Below, one piece after another: positions 55,456 through 63,782 of a DNA stretch of 64,000 bases. The position numbers were made by a program, and so were the translations under genes. This DNA comes from Gammaproteobacteria bacterium (GTDB lineage: Bacteria; Pseudomonadota; Gammaproteobacteria; JABDBA01), in assembly GCA_013288885.1 (NCBI GenBank), contig JABDBA010000006.1:42262-106261 (forward strand). The letters run 5' to 3'. The notes beneath the pieces are model-generated. The model was not told the origin of the DNA. It worked only from the letters and a program-made list of their open reading frames with translations, and searched no databases. Position 1 is the first letter of the stretch; each line of letters begins with the position of its first letter.

Positions 55456-55877
55456 GAAGCTGCCAGGCGCTCTGTTAGTTTGGAAATAAGATGCTTAACC
55501 TCTATCAAAAACTGAGGAAGAACTGAACACACTTGAATGGCTTTTTTTTCATTGTACGTATGACTGGTGATATTGCGAGCATCGCGATAGATTTTCCAAA
55601 TATCCCAACCGTTGAGCATCAATCCGCGTTCTGACCCAGTGCGTATAAGATTTGGAAAAGACATTTGATCAACTTCTTCGGCATTCGGTTCTGTCATTTC
55701 AAGAAAGCGTTTAAGCATTTTATGGCTAAGTTCATAGGTGTATTCAAAACGTTGAATACTGGCATCGCGCACAAATCGATCACTCGGATTTTTTTGATAG
55801 GCTATTAACGCCTCCTCCAGCGATAAAGTCGCTTTTTCAAATGAGGAGATATCGAGCAACGCAAGATGATGTTTCAT
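55452..55877 (-). CDS. HEPN RNase, HepT-like toxin (HI0074 family)
   Basis: A 141-residue helical HEPN protein. The catalytic RNase motif with its modified Tyr is visible as RNITSHTY (RX4HXY, residues about 103-110) within DIWKIYRDARNITSHTYNEK. Such proteins cut RNA unless AMPylated by the adjoining MntA. Both genes appear intact, unlike the other two toxin-antitoxin loci of the window. The start lies 29 bases after the fadE-tail stop. Confidence 0.9.
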   Translation of the reverse strand: MKHHLALLDISSFEKATLSLEEALIAYQKNPSDRFVRDASIQRFEYTYELSHKMLKRFLEMTEPNAEEVDQMSFPNLIRTGSERGLMLNGWDIWKIYRDARNITSHTYNEKKAIQVCSVLPQFLIEVKHLISKLTERLAAS

Positions 55878-55906
55878 AAAAATAGTACTCCGATTACGAC
55901 CATATG

Positions 55907-56089
55907 CTATATCCGCCTTAACTCTTCCGGCGCAAAATCGTCCACTGCGATCACTGCTTTGCGTGCTTCGTCGGCGCTTAAAATAATTGCAGCTTCTTCA
56001 TTATTTAAAATTCCGGATTTACGTGCAGCCGCTACATTTTCTGCTAATGATTTGCCTTTGAAACCGCTTTCTTTTAACGCGGCTTGCAT
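55907..56089 (-). pseudogene. Detached C-terminal tail of fadE
   Basis: The frame codes LKESGFKGKSLAENVAAAR through VIAVDDFAPEELRRI, which matches the normal end of FadE-type acyl-CoA dehydrogenases (the VxxVDDFxPEEL ending). It is one frame off the main fadE frame because of a run of nine A at the junction (56097-56089, read on the minus strand); ten or seven A would join them. Confidence 0.8.
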
Positions 56090-58338
56090 TTTTTTTTCTC
56101 TAACGGTTCAGCGGCAATCACTTGTTCTAATGCTTGCGCAAGAATAGCGAGTGGATTATTAGCATCTGTGGCTAGATAAGCCCCTTGCGTCAAGCGTGTG
56201 CGCGTGTCAGTAGGTGACAGCAATAAACTGGCTACTTTGTGATCTAAACGATCGCTAGGATATAAAATATGTTCGCCAAAAGGAAAAACCAGAAAGCGTA
56301 ATACTCTTGCCAATAAACGGTTAGGAAAGTTTCGCAACAATTCATCAATGCTCTTTTCGATAGAAAATAAAATAGAACAACAAGACCAAACGACTAATGG
56401 GCGATCCGCTTCCGGCGAACCTTGTTCGGCATACCATTTTAATACTGCACACCCCATATACAACGCACTTAAAATATCGCCCAAGCGCGCTGATAATCTT
56501 TCTTTACGTTTGAGATCGCCGCCCAACGTTAGCATGGCAGCATCGGCTAATAAGGCAAATACCGCACTAAAGCGCGAAAATTGTTGATAATAACGACGAC
56601 AAGAATTATGCGGTGCTGATACCAAACGACCTGCCGTAAGACCCAAAGTAAAACTACGCACCAGATTACTGATGAAAAAACCCATGTGACCAAATAAGGC
56701 TTTATCAAATTTTTTCAGTGCACGTTTTTCATCTTTATCTTGTGCAGCATTTAATTCGGAATAAACATAGGGATGACAACGTATCGCGCCCTGGCCAAAA
56801 ATAATTAAACTACGCGTGAGAATATTGGCGCCTTCCACGGTAATTGCAATCGGCGTTCCTTGATAACCACGCCCCAAATAATTGCGCGGCCCCAAACAAA
56901 TTCCGCGACCACCATGAATATCCATCGCATCGATAGTTACTTGACGGCCTAACTCAGTGGCATGATATTTTAAAATAGCAGAAGGTACTGCAGGTTTTTC
57001 TCCACGATCGATAGCAGCCAAAACAAACTTTGCAGTGGCATCGATCATATACGTATGACCACCAATGCGCGCTAATGCTTCTTCGATACCTTCAAAACGC
57101 CCGATGGGTAAATTAAATTGGCGGCGAATTCGCGCATAAGCGCCGGTCGCCCAAGCTGCCATTTTGCTGCCACCCACAGCGCTGGAAGGTAAAGAAACGG
57201 CACGCCCAACAGCCAAACATTCCATCAACATACGCCAACCATGACCTGCCATTTTTTTGCCACCGATGATCCAATCCACTGGAATAAATACATCTTTGCC
57301 ATGAATAGGCCCGTTTTGAAAAACAATATTTAACGGGAAATGACGACGACCGATTTCAATACCCGCAGTATTGCGTGGAATTAAAGCACAAGTGATACCT
57401 ATATTTTCTTTATCACCCAACAAATGATCAGGATCATACAGTTTGAATGCCATCCCAATAATTGTCGCAATCGGTGCAAGCGTTATATAACGTTTGTTGC
57501 AATTAATGCGAATGCCAATCACTTCTTTACCTTCAAATTGGCCTTTACAAACAATACCCGTATCTGGAATGCTGCCTGCATCAGAACCTGCTTCGGGATT
57601 TGTTAACGCAAAACAAGGCACTTCTTCGCCAGAAGCCAAGCGTGGTAAATAATAATTTTTTTGTTGTTCAGTGCCATATTTTAATAACAGTTCGGCGGGG
57701 CCTAATGAATTAGGAACGCTAACTGTTGAGGCCAAGGTAAGACTGTGCGCGTAAAGTTTTGTTAATATCGCGGCATGGGCGCAAGCAGAAAATTCTTTGC
57801 CACCGTAATGCTTAGGAATGATCAAACCAAAAAATCCTTGGTCTTTGATAAACTGCCAAGTTTTAGGTGTTAAATCAGCACGATTGTGGGTGATGTCCCA
57901 GTCATCGGTCATGCGACACAGTTCTTCGACCGGGCCGTCAAGAAATGCTTGCTCTTCTTCACTCAGTTTGGCAGCCGATAAACGCAACAATTTTTGCCAA
58001 TCAGGCATACCGCTAAATAGATCGCCCTCCCAACCCACTGAACCGGCTTCTAATGCTTCGCGCTCTGTGCTCGACATTCTGGGCATTAAGCGACGATAAA
58101 TCGTTAATACTTTGCTGGAGAACAATAAACGGCGCAATGGCCAAATATTTAGCACAATCGCCAGGATTAATACGACCGCTGCTTCGATGAAAATAATTAC
58201 CGGGCCATCCGTGCTAAATTCCGAATGGATCAGCAGCAATAGTAAAAAACTAATAGTCCATACACTGAGTGAAGCGCGTTGAAAAGCCAATATCCAAATG
58301 CTGGCGATAAAGATTAATGTCCAAATGAGTGTAAGCAC
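56074..58338 (-). CDS. fadE: Acyl-CoA dehydrogenase FadE, tail frameshifted
   Basis: The first enzyme of fatty acid beta-oxidation, of the long gammaproteobacterial FadE type. The 754-residue frame has N-terminal membrane-associated segments, then the dehydrogenase core with ALTNPEAGSDAGSIPDTG, IHGGRGICLGPRNYLGRGYQ, and the catalytic Glu region ITVEGANILTRS. The frame ends at EPLEKKKCKPR after nine A; the expected tail continues in the next frame down to 55907. The catalytic core is complete, so the product may work without the tail, or slippage on the A-run may give some full-length protein. Confidence 0.92.
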   Translation of the reverse strand: MLTLIWTLIFIASIWILAFQRASLSVWTISFLLLLLIHSEFSTDGPVIIFIEAAVVLILAIVLNIWPLRRLLFSSKVLTIYRRLMPRMSSTEREALEAGSVGWEGDLFSGMPDWQKLLRLSAAKLSEEEQAFLDGPVEELCRMTDDWDITHNRADLTPKTWQFIKDQGFFGLIIPKHYGGKEFSACAHAAILTKLYAHSLTLASTVSVPNSLGPAELLLKYGTEQQKNYYLPRLASGEEVPCFALTNPEAGSDAGSIPDTGIVCKGQFEGKEVIGIRINCNKRYITLAPIATIIGMAFKLYDPDHLLGDKENIGITCALIPRNTAGIEIGRRHFPLNIVFQNGPIHGKDVFIPVDWIIGGKKMAGHGWRMLMECLAVGRAVSLPSSAVGGSKMAAWATGAYARIRRQFNLPIGRFEGIEEALARIGGHTYMIDATAKFVLAAIDRGEKPAVPSAILKYHATELGRQVTIDAMDIHGGRGICLGPRNYLGRGYQGTPIAITVEGANILTRSLIIFGQGAIRCHPYVYSELNAAQDKDEKRALKKFDKALFGHMGFFISNLVRSFTLGLTAGRLVSAPHNSCRRYYQQFSRFSAVFALLADAAMLTLGGDLKRKERLSARLGDILSALYMGCAVLKWYAEQGSPEADRPLVVWSCCSILFSIEKSIDELLRNFPNRLLARVLRFLVFPFGEHILYPSDRLDHKVASLLLSPTDTRTRLTQGAYLATDANNPLAILAQALEQVIAAEPLEKKKCKPR

Positions 58339-58408
58339 GGGTGCTCCTTTGAAGCGTTAGTGAGTTGCTTTCTATTGTAATGGTAAATGGCGTAGATACC
58401 AAATAAAT

Positions 58409-58452
58409 CCCCCCGCTCGCTACCGCTCACGACCCCCTTTTTCAAAGGGGGT
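58409..58452. repeat. CCCCCTTT hairpin repeat, second copy, supplying the rlmI stop
   Basis: ACCCCCTTT-TTC-AAAGGGGGT (58432-58452) matches the hairpin at 51508-51528, again preceded by TCCCCCCGC. On the minus strand the hairpin contains the last codons and the TGA stop (58444-58442) of rlmI. Confidence 0.8.
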
Positions 58453-59644
58453 GAATAACCACCCGCGTCACAAACGCCTTTAAATAATCGGTTTCGGGGA
58501 TGGCGGGATGGATCGGATGATCCGGCGCTTGATGGCCTTGTTCAATAATTTGCAAAGTTCGATCATAACGGCAAGCTGCAGCAGACAAAACATCGCGTAA
58601 ATCATCGCGCTGTAAGTGCATGGAGCAGGAAGCCGAGATTAAAATGCCATCGGTCGTTAATAAGCGCATAGCCAACTCATTCAAACGTCGATAAGCGTTG
58701 AAGCCTTCTTTAAAATCTTTGCGTTTTTTTACAAACGCGGGGGGATCTAAAATGATCACATCAAATTTTTCTTGTGCTTCATGCAGTCGCACTAACGCTT
58801 TAAACGCATCTTCGTTGAGCAATTTAATTTTATCTTGCACGTTATTTAACGTGGCATTTTCTTGTAGCCATTCTAATGCTTGTGCAGAACTGTCTACGCA
58901 CTGTACCTCACTCGCACCGTGTAATGCGGCTTGAATGCTCCATGCACCCAGATAACAAAATACATCGAGCACGCGTTTGCCTTTTACATATTTCAATAAG
59001 CTGGCGCGGTTAGTGCGCTGATCATAAAACCAACCGGTTTTTTGCCCGCTCCAGATCGGCACGCTAAAACGCGCATTATTTTCGCTTAATTCGATTTTTT
59101 GCGGCGGCTCACCGTATAAAGGTTCCACTGCACAAGTGAGCTTTTCTATTTCGCGCACCGGCACATCATTACGCATTAAGATAGCTTTGGGTTGCAATAA
59201 CTCAAGCAACGCCGCGCGGATTTCGTCTTTAAGTTTATCCATGCCCGCTGCCGTTATTTGTAATACTAAAACATCACCATAACGATCGATCACCAATCCT
59301 GGTAAACCATCGCTTTCACCAAATACAAGTCGATAAAAGGGTGCGCTAAATAAACGCTCACGTAACTTCAGTGCATTTTGAATGCGTTGACTAAAAAAAT
59401 CCTTATCGAATTGCACTGTGGGATCACGACTGAGCAAGCGCACACAAATTAATGAATGGGGGTTGATATAGCCCGCACCCAGTGCCCTGCCCTCATGATT
59501 TTCAATTACCACGGCTTGGCCCGGGGTAAAAGCCGATAGGGGGGTATGAGCAACATCAACCTCATTGCTATAGATCCATGGATTACCATTCCTGAGGCGA
59601 CGATCTTCATGTTTTTTTAAACGTATTATAATTGGCGATGGCAT
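58442..59644 (-). CDS. rlmI: 23S rRNA m5C methyltransferase, RlmI family
   Basis: A 400-residue class I SAM methyltransferase with an N-terminal PUA domain (LKKHEDRRLRNGNPWIYSNE). RlmI methylates C1962 of 23S rRNA. The SAM motif is DVFCYLGAWSIQAALHGA, the DPPAFVKK motif follows, and the catalytic Cys is in ISASCSMHL. The ATG at 59644 follows AGAGG at seven bases. The C-terminus (VVIHPL) ends inside a palindromic repeat, so its last residues may differ from relatives. Confidence 0.93.
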   Translation of the reverse strand: MPSPIIIRLKKHEDRRLRNGNPWIYSNEVDVAHTPLSAFTPGQAVVIENHEGRALGAGYINPHSLICVRLLSRDPTVQFDKDFFSQRIQNALKLRERLFSAPFYRLVFGESDGLPGLVIDRYGDVLVLQITAAGMDKLKDEIRAALLELLQPKAILMRNDVPVREIEKLTCAVEPLYGEPPQKIELSENNARFSVPIWSGQKTGWFYDQRTNRASLLKYVKGKRVLDVFCYLGAWSIQAALHGASEVQCVDSSAQALEWLQENATLNNVQDKIKLLNEDAFKALVRLHEAQEKFDVIILDPPAFVKKRKDFKEGFNAYRRLNELAMRLLTTDGILISASCSMHLQRDDLRDVLSAAACRYDRTLQIIEQGHQAPDHPIHPAIPETDYLKAFVTRVVIHPL

Positions 59645-59699
59645 TGCTTTTCCTCTGTAAATATTGATAATTGATAGCACTGGATAATAGGAATATCAA

Positions 59700-60536
59700 A
59701 TGCGTCTGCTGCTTTCGACAACGGCCCTCATACTAGCATGTTTATTCATGGCAAGCTGCGGTTCTAACAACTCCGTGCAAGGCTATGCCGAAGGCCGCTT
59801 TAGTTATATTTCAGCAAATTATGCTGGGATACTGGATCAACTACAGGTAACACGCGGCAACCAAGTCACCCTTAACCAGCCGTTATTTATACTCGATCCC
59901 CAACCTGAAAGCGATCAACTTAATCAAGCCAAGTCGCAAGTGGTGCTAGCGCAAGCACAAATAACGCAAAACCAAGCCACTGTAGCATTAGCCGTGCTGA
60001 CTTGGCAGCGGCAATCAGAATTACTCAGTAAACACGTTGCCTCGCAAGATGCAGTTGATCAAGCACGCACACAATTAGACCAAGCCAAAGCGCAACTTGC
60101 ACAAGCGAATGCCAACCTGGTGGTCACCCAAGCAGCGCTAGTGCAAGCACAATGGGTAATACAACAAAAAACGGTAGTCGCCACCAAAGCAGGTTTTGTT
60201 TATGACACCTATTTTTTACCGGGTGAATTAGTGCCCGCAGGGCAACCGATATTATCGATATTAGCACCGCAAGACATCAGCGTCATTTTTTATGTGCCTG
60301 AAACGCAACTCGGTGCACTCCATCTAGGGCAAGTTGTACAAATAAATTGTGACAGCTGCAAAGATACTATTAAGTCAAAAATTAGCTACATCTCAACACA
60401 AGCAGAATATGCGCCACCCATTTTATATAGTGATGAAATGCGCAGTAAATTGATATTCCGCATCGAAGCAACACCTGTCTCAATGGCTGATGCGACTAAG
60501 TTACACCCTGGCCAACCTGTTGATATCGAATTATAA
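59700..60536 (+). CDS. HlyD-family membrane fusion lipoprotein
   Basis: The periplasmic adaptor of an ABC exporter, 278 residues. A lipoprotein signal ends in FMASC (Cys near residue 20). The biotinyl-lipoyl-like half motif (YAGILDQLQVTRGNQVTLNQ), a coiled-coil hairpin rich in Gln/Ala (residues about 75-150), and the beta-barrel half (FYVPETQLGALHLGQ) follow in the usual order. It starts the three-gene exporter operon and is divergent from rlmI. Confidence 0.9.
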   Translation: MRLLLSTTALILACLFMASCGSNNSVQGYAEGRFSYISANYAGILDQLQVTRGNQVTLNQPLFILDPQPESDQLNQAKSQVVLAQAQITQNQATVALAVLTWQRQSELLSKHVASQDAVDQARTQLDQAKAQLAQANANLVVTQAALVQAQWVIQQKTVVATKAGFVYDTYFLPGELVPAGQPILSILAPQDISVIFYVPETQLGALHLGQVVQINCDSCKDTIKSKISYISTQAEYAPPILYSDEMRSKLIFRIEATPVSMADATKLHPGQPVDIEL

Positions 60537-60537
60537 C

Positions 60538-61464
60538 ATGGATAATTCTCTCGCCATCGACGTTCACAATCTCAATAAAAGTTTTGACCATATACCTGCT
60601 GTTATCAATCTGGCTTTGCAGGTAAAAACCGGCGAAATCTTCGGCTTTTTAGGGCCGAATGGCAGCGGGAAAACCACCACCATTCGTATGCTGTGTGGTT
60701 TGCTCACCCCTGATTCTGGCGATGGCCAATGTATCGGCTATGATATTTTGACCCAATCAAATGAAATTAAATTGCATGTAGGTTATATGACGCAGCGCTT
60801 TAGCTTATATGAAGATCTCACTATTTATGAAAATTTAAATTTTATTGCCGAACTCTACGGATTATCCGACCGCAAACAACGCGTATTAAAAAACATCGAA
60901 GATTTAGGTTTGTTTGATCGTAAAGATCAATTAGCAGGTGCTTTATCAGGCGGTTGGAAACAGCGCTTGGCTTTATCGGCTGCACTATTACATGACCCGC
61001 AATTATTATTGTTAGACGAACCCACGGCGGGCGTTGATCCACAAGCACGTCGTGATTTTTGGGATCATATTCATCATTTATCTAATTTAGGTATTACCAC
61101 CTTAGTCAGTACACACTACATGGATGAAGCAGAACGTTGTCATCGTCTAGCGTATATTGCTTATGGTCATTTATTAGTGACCGGCACAGCACAAGAAATT
61201 ATTGACCAAACAAAATTAACTACTTGGAACGTGCGTGGTGGCAATATTGGTGAACTGGCTGATCAATTAGTACATTTACCCGGCGTGGAACAAGCCGCCG
61301 CTTTTGGTAACACATTACATGTGAGCGGTAAAGATGCAACATTGTTATCAAAAACCATCGCACCGTTTCAAGTGGCACCTTATCAATGGACACGCAGTGA
61401 GCCAAATTTGGAAGATGTCTTTATAAGTTTGGTCGCCAATACTAAGGATCCTCGTCATGGTTAA
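60538..61464 (+). CDS. ABC exporter ATP-binding protein
   Basis: A 308-residue ABC ATPase. Walker A is GPNGSGKTTT, the Q-loop region YMTQRFSLYEDL, the signature LSGGWKQR (Trp where Gln is usual), Walker B LLLLDEPTAGVDPQ, and the switch His in STHYMDEA. It is of the type paired with ABC-2 permeases for drug or lipid export (as in the YhiH/YbhF systems). The ATG lies one base after the HlyD stop, and the gene overlaps the permease by eight bases. Confidence 0.93.
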   Translation: MDNSLAIDVHNLNKSFDHIPAVINLALQVKTGEIFGFLGPNGSGKTTTIRMLCGLLTPDSGDGQCIGYDILTQSNEIKLHVGYMTQRFSLYEDLTIYENLNFIAELYGLSDRKQRVLKNIEDLGLFDRKDQLAGALSGGWKQRLALSAALLHDPQLLLLDEPTAGVDPQARRDFWDHIHHLSNLGITTLVSTHYMDEAERCHRLAYIAYGHLLVTGTAQEIIDQTKLTTWNVRGGNIGELADQLVHLPGVEQAAAFGNTLHVSGKDATLLSKTIAPFQVAPYQWTRSEPNLEDVFISLVANTKDPRHG

Positions 61465-62590
61465 TTTTGCTTGGTTTCGTTTGTGGGCTGTGATTACGAA
61501 AGAATTCATTCAAATGAAGCGCGATCGCGGCACGTTTGCGATGATCGTTGCCATTCCTATTTTACAGGTGATTTTATTTGGTTATGCGATCAATAACGAT
61601 CCGAAACATTTACCAACGGCTATCATTAGCGCCGATGCGAGTAATTTTACCCGCAGTTTTATTCAAGGTATGGCAAACAGCCAATATTTCAAATTTATAC
61701 GCAATGTCAAGTCCGAACAAGAAGCGCAACGCTTATTAGCGACGAACCAAGTACAATTTATTTTAAATATTCCACCTAATTTTACCCGCGATTTAGTGCG
61801 TGGTAATCGTCCGCAATTATTGTTAGAAGCCGATGCAACAGATCCTGCTGCCACTGGCAATGCCATCGCAGCGATTAACACCTTGGCGCAAACTATTTTT
61901 CAGTATGATTTAGAAGGCCCGTTAAATCATCTTAACCCGCCTGCCAGTGTGATTGATTTACGCATCCACCCTAAATATAACCCCGCTGTGATCACGCAAT
62001 ACAATATTGTGCCGGGATTAATGGGTGTGGTGATCACGATGACGATGGTGATGATTACCGCTAGTGCGATCACGCGTGAACGCGAACGCGGCACGATGGA
62101 ACATTTATTGGCAACACCGGTGCGGCCTGCGGAAGTAATGATCGGCAAAGTGTTGCCGTATATTATCGTGGGTTATATTCAAGCGTTTATTATTCTTATT
62201 ATCGCGTATTTATTATTTACCGTGCCGATACGTGGCAGTTTACCACTCTTAGCACTTACCATCATGCCATTTATTGCGGCTAATTTAGCGGTTGGTTTAT
62301 TGCTCTCTACTGCTGCTAAAAATCAATTGCAAGCGGTGCAAATGTCGATCTTTTTCTTTTTGCCATCGCTGTTGTTATCAGGATTTATGTTTCCGTTCCG
62401 TGGTATGCCCGACTGGGCGCAGTGGATAGGCAATTTTTTACCGATGACGCATTTTCTGCGCATCGTGCGTGGCATCATGCTAAAAGGAAATGGCTGGCCA
62501 GAGGTATGGACCGACTTGTGGCCGATGTTGCTGTTCTTAATTGTCATTGTGTTGCTGGGCGTGAAGCGCTTTAAGCGGACGTTGGATTAA
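61457..62590 (+). CDS. ABC-2 type exporter permease
   Basis: A 377-residue permease with one N-terminal span (FAMIVAIPILQVILFGYAI), a large periplasmic loop and five C-terminal spans. The conserved RERERGTMEHLLATPVRPAE helix before the membrane core is typical of the YhhJ/YbhS-type ABC-2 family. With the HlyD lipoprotein and the ATPase it forms a likely drug/toxic-compound exporter. A second permease, present in Ybh systems, is absent. Confidence 0.92.
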   Translation: MVNFAWFRLWAVITKEFIQMKRDRGTFAMIVAIPILQVILFGYAINNDPKHLPTAIISADASNFTRSFIQGMANSQYFKFIRNVKSEQEAQRLLATNQVQFILNIPPNFTRDLVRGNRPQLLLEADATDPAATGNAIAAINTLAQTIFQYDLEGPLNHLNPPASVIDLRIHPKYNPAVITQYNIVPGLMGVVITMTMVMITASAITRERERGTMEHLLATPVRPAEVMIGKVLPYIIVGYIQAFIILIIAYLLFTVPIRGSLPLLALTIMPFIAANLAVGLLLSTAAKNQLQAVQMSIFFFLPSLLLSGFMFPFRGMPDWAQWIGNFLPMTHFLRIVRGIMLKGNGWPEVWTDLWPMLLFLIVIVLLGVKRFKRTLD

Positions 62591-62592
62591 GA

Positions 62593-63597
62593 CTAGATAA
62601 ATACTTCTTCTAAACTATTCGCAGTTAACACCTGATCGCCCCATTTTAATAATGTTTCGGCATCCGCTTGCTCAATACGCTCTTGATAACCAGCAGGTAT
62701 TTCACGAAAACGAAGTTTAAGTTGGCGGTTCAGCATAGCGGTTTCACCAGCGCGCAGCCCTTGTTGTCTACCTTCCTGCCTACCTTCTTGTCTGCCTTCT
62801 TGTCTGCCTTCTTGTCTGCCTTCTTGTCTAAGTTGTTCTGCTATAGTCATCGTTTTACCTCGTATTTCAGAATTAAATTGTTCTTCCACTTCACGAAAAA
62901 ATAATATTTTATCGCCTTCTTCAATGCCGTCTAGTAGATATCTTATCACAATTTCTGCAAATCCTGCCCCCTTTCGGCTCATTTCATTCACCCAAGGCAA
63001 GAAGTCTTTTAGAAATTTAGCAAAATCCTGTGCTTTGCGGTACTTTAATGCAAACTCCATGAGCCCACTCCAGAAGTGCTTTTGCATTTCACTGTCTGGT
63101 ATACGCTGCACATCAATAAGCTGATAAGGCTGAAAAAGTACTTCCTTTGCCAATTCTCGTGGGCCAGTCATCAAATCTAATACATCTAAAGGAGCATCCC
63201 AAGCTTTTTCGCCGGTATAAACTAATATCGAATAAATAATAGGAAACAGTGCATCAGGGCGCTGTTTTTTATGCTCTTCCATTAACTTGGTTTTATAAAC
63301 CAACAAACGAAAAGCTGCTAATTTTTCGATATCGGATTGATGTTCGCAATGTAAGTGCAGATAAACTAGATTTCCTTCTTGCCGTTGCACACTATAAAGA
63401 AGATCAACTTCACCAGCCTTGTACCTTGAATCAATGAAGGTGTTTTTCTCAAGCTTTAGTGTGTTTAGGTCGATCTGCTTTAATATATTCGATGGCAGGT
63501 GTTCCTCAAAGAAGTCGCTGGCGACACGGATATTCGCCATTGCATTTTTAAAAAGCTTATCATGCGGCTGATGGATGGGGGGATAAGTAGTTGTCAT
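62593..63597 (-). CDS. Rpn family recombination-promoting nuclease (second copy)
   Basis: A 334-residue paralogue of the protein at 24368-25366, with the same plan: HQPHDKLFKNAMANIRVASD at the start, EVDLLYSVQR and CEHQSD for the PD-(D/E)XK site, LIDVQRIPDSEMQKH, and a C-terminal tract of five EGRQ repeats coded by 12-base DNA repeats at about 62768-62830. It converges with the exporter permease with only two bases between the stops. Confidence 0.88.
   Translation of the reverse strand: MTTTYPPIHQPHDKLFKNAMANIRVASDFFEEHLPSNILKQIDLNTLKLEKNTFIDSRYKAGEVDLLYSVQRQEGNLVYLHLHCEHQSDIEKLAAFRLLVYKTKLMEEHKKQRPDALFPIIYSILVYTGEKAWDAPLDVLDLMTGPRELAKEVLFQPYQLIDVQRIPDSEMQKHFWSGLMEFALKYRKAQDFAKFLKDFLPWVNEMSRKGAGFAEIVIRYLLDGIEEGDKILFFREVEEQFNSEIRGKTMTIAEQLRQEGRQEGRQEGRQEGRQEGRQQGLRAGETAMLNRQLKLRFREIPAGYQERIEQADAETLLKWGDQVLTANSLEEVFI
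62768..62830. repeat. 12-base tandem repeats inside the second Rpn gene
   Basis: CTTCTTGTCTGC-type units follow one another about five times and code EGRQ repeats. The first Rpn gene has an analogous but different 12-base repeat (GAACAAGGGTTG, about 25207-25255). Copy number is expected to vary by slippage without breaking the frame. Confidence 0.8.
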
Positions 63598-63782
63598 TTT
63601 TTTTAGTCATTATGTTTAATATAAATAGTATTTTATGTTTTTTAGTATATGCCAGGCCATTAAACATGTCTAGGGCTGTTAATGAGTAGCCCTGTCATTA
63701 TGCTTACCCTCTATTTAACTTTAAAAAATACTATGGTATATTGCTTACATTCATTCACAATAACTATAGAAGAGGTAATGTC

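Noticed and set aside
62768..62830. CRISPR-like short regular repeats
   Set aside because: The units are 12 bases with no spacers and lie in frame within the Rpn gene, coding EGRQ repeats.
63671..63692. Hairpin AGGGCT/AGCCCT as a terminator
   Set aside because: It has only a 6-bp stem with a 10-base loop, no T-run, and lies between two divergent starts where no terminator is expected.
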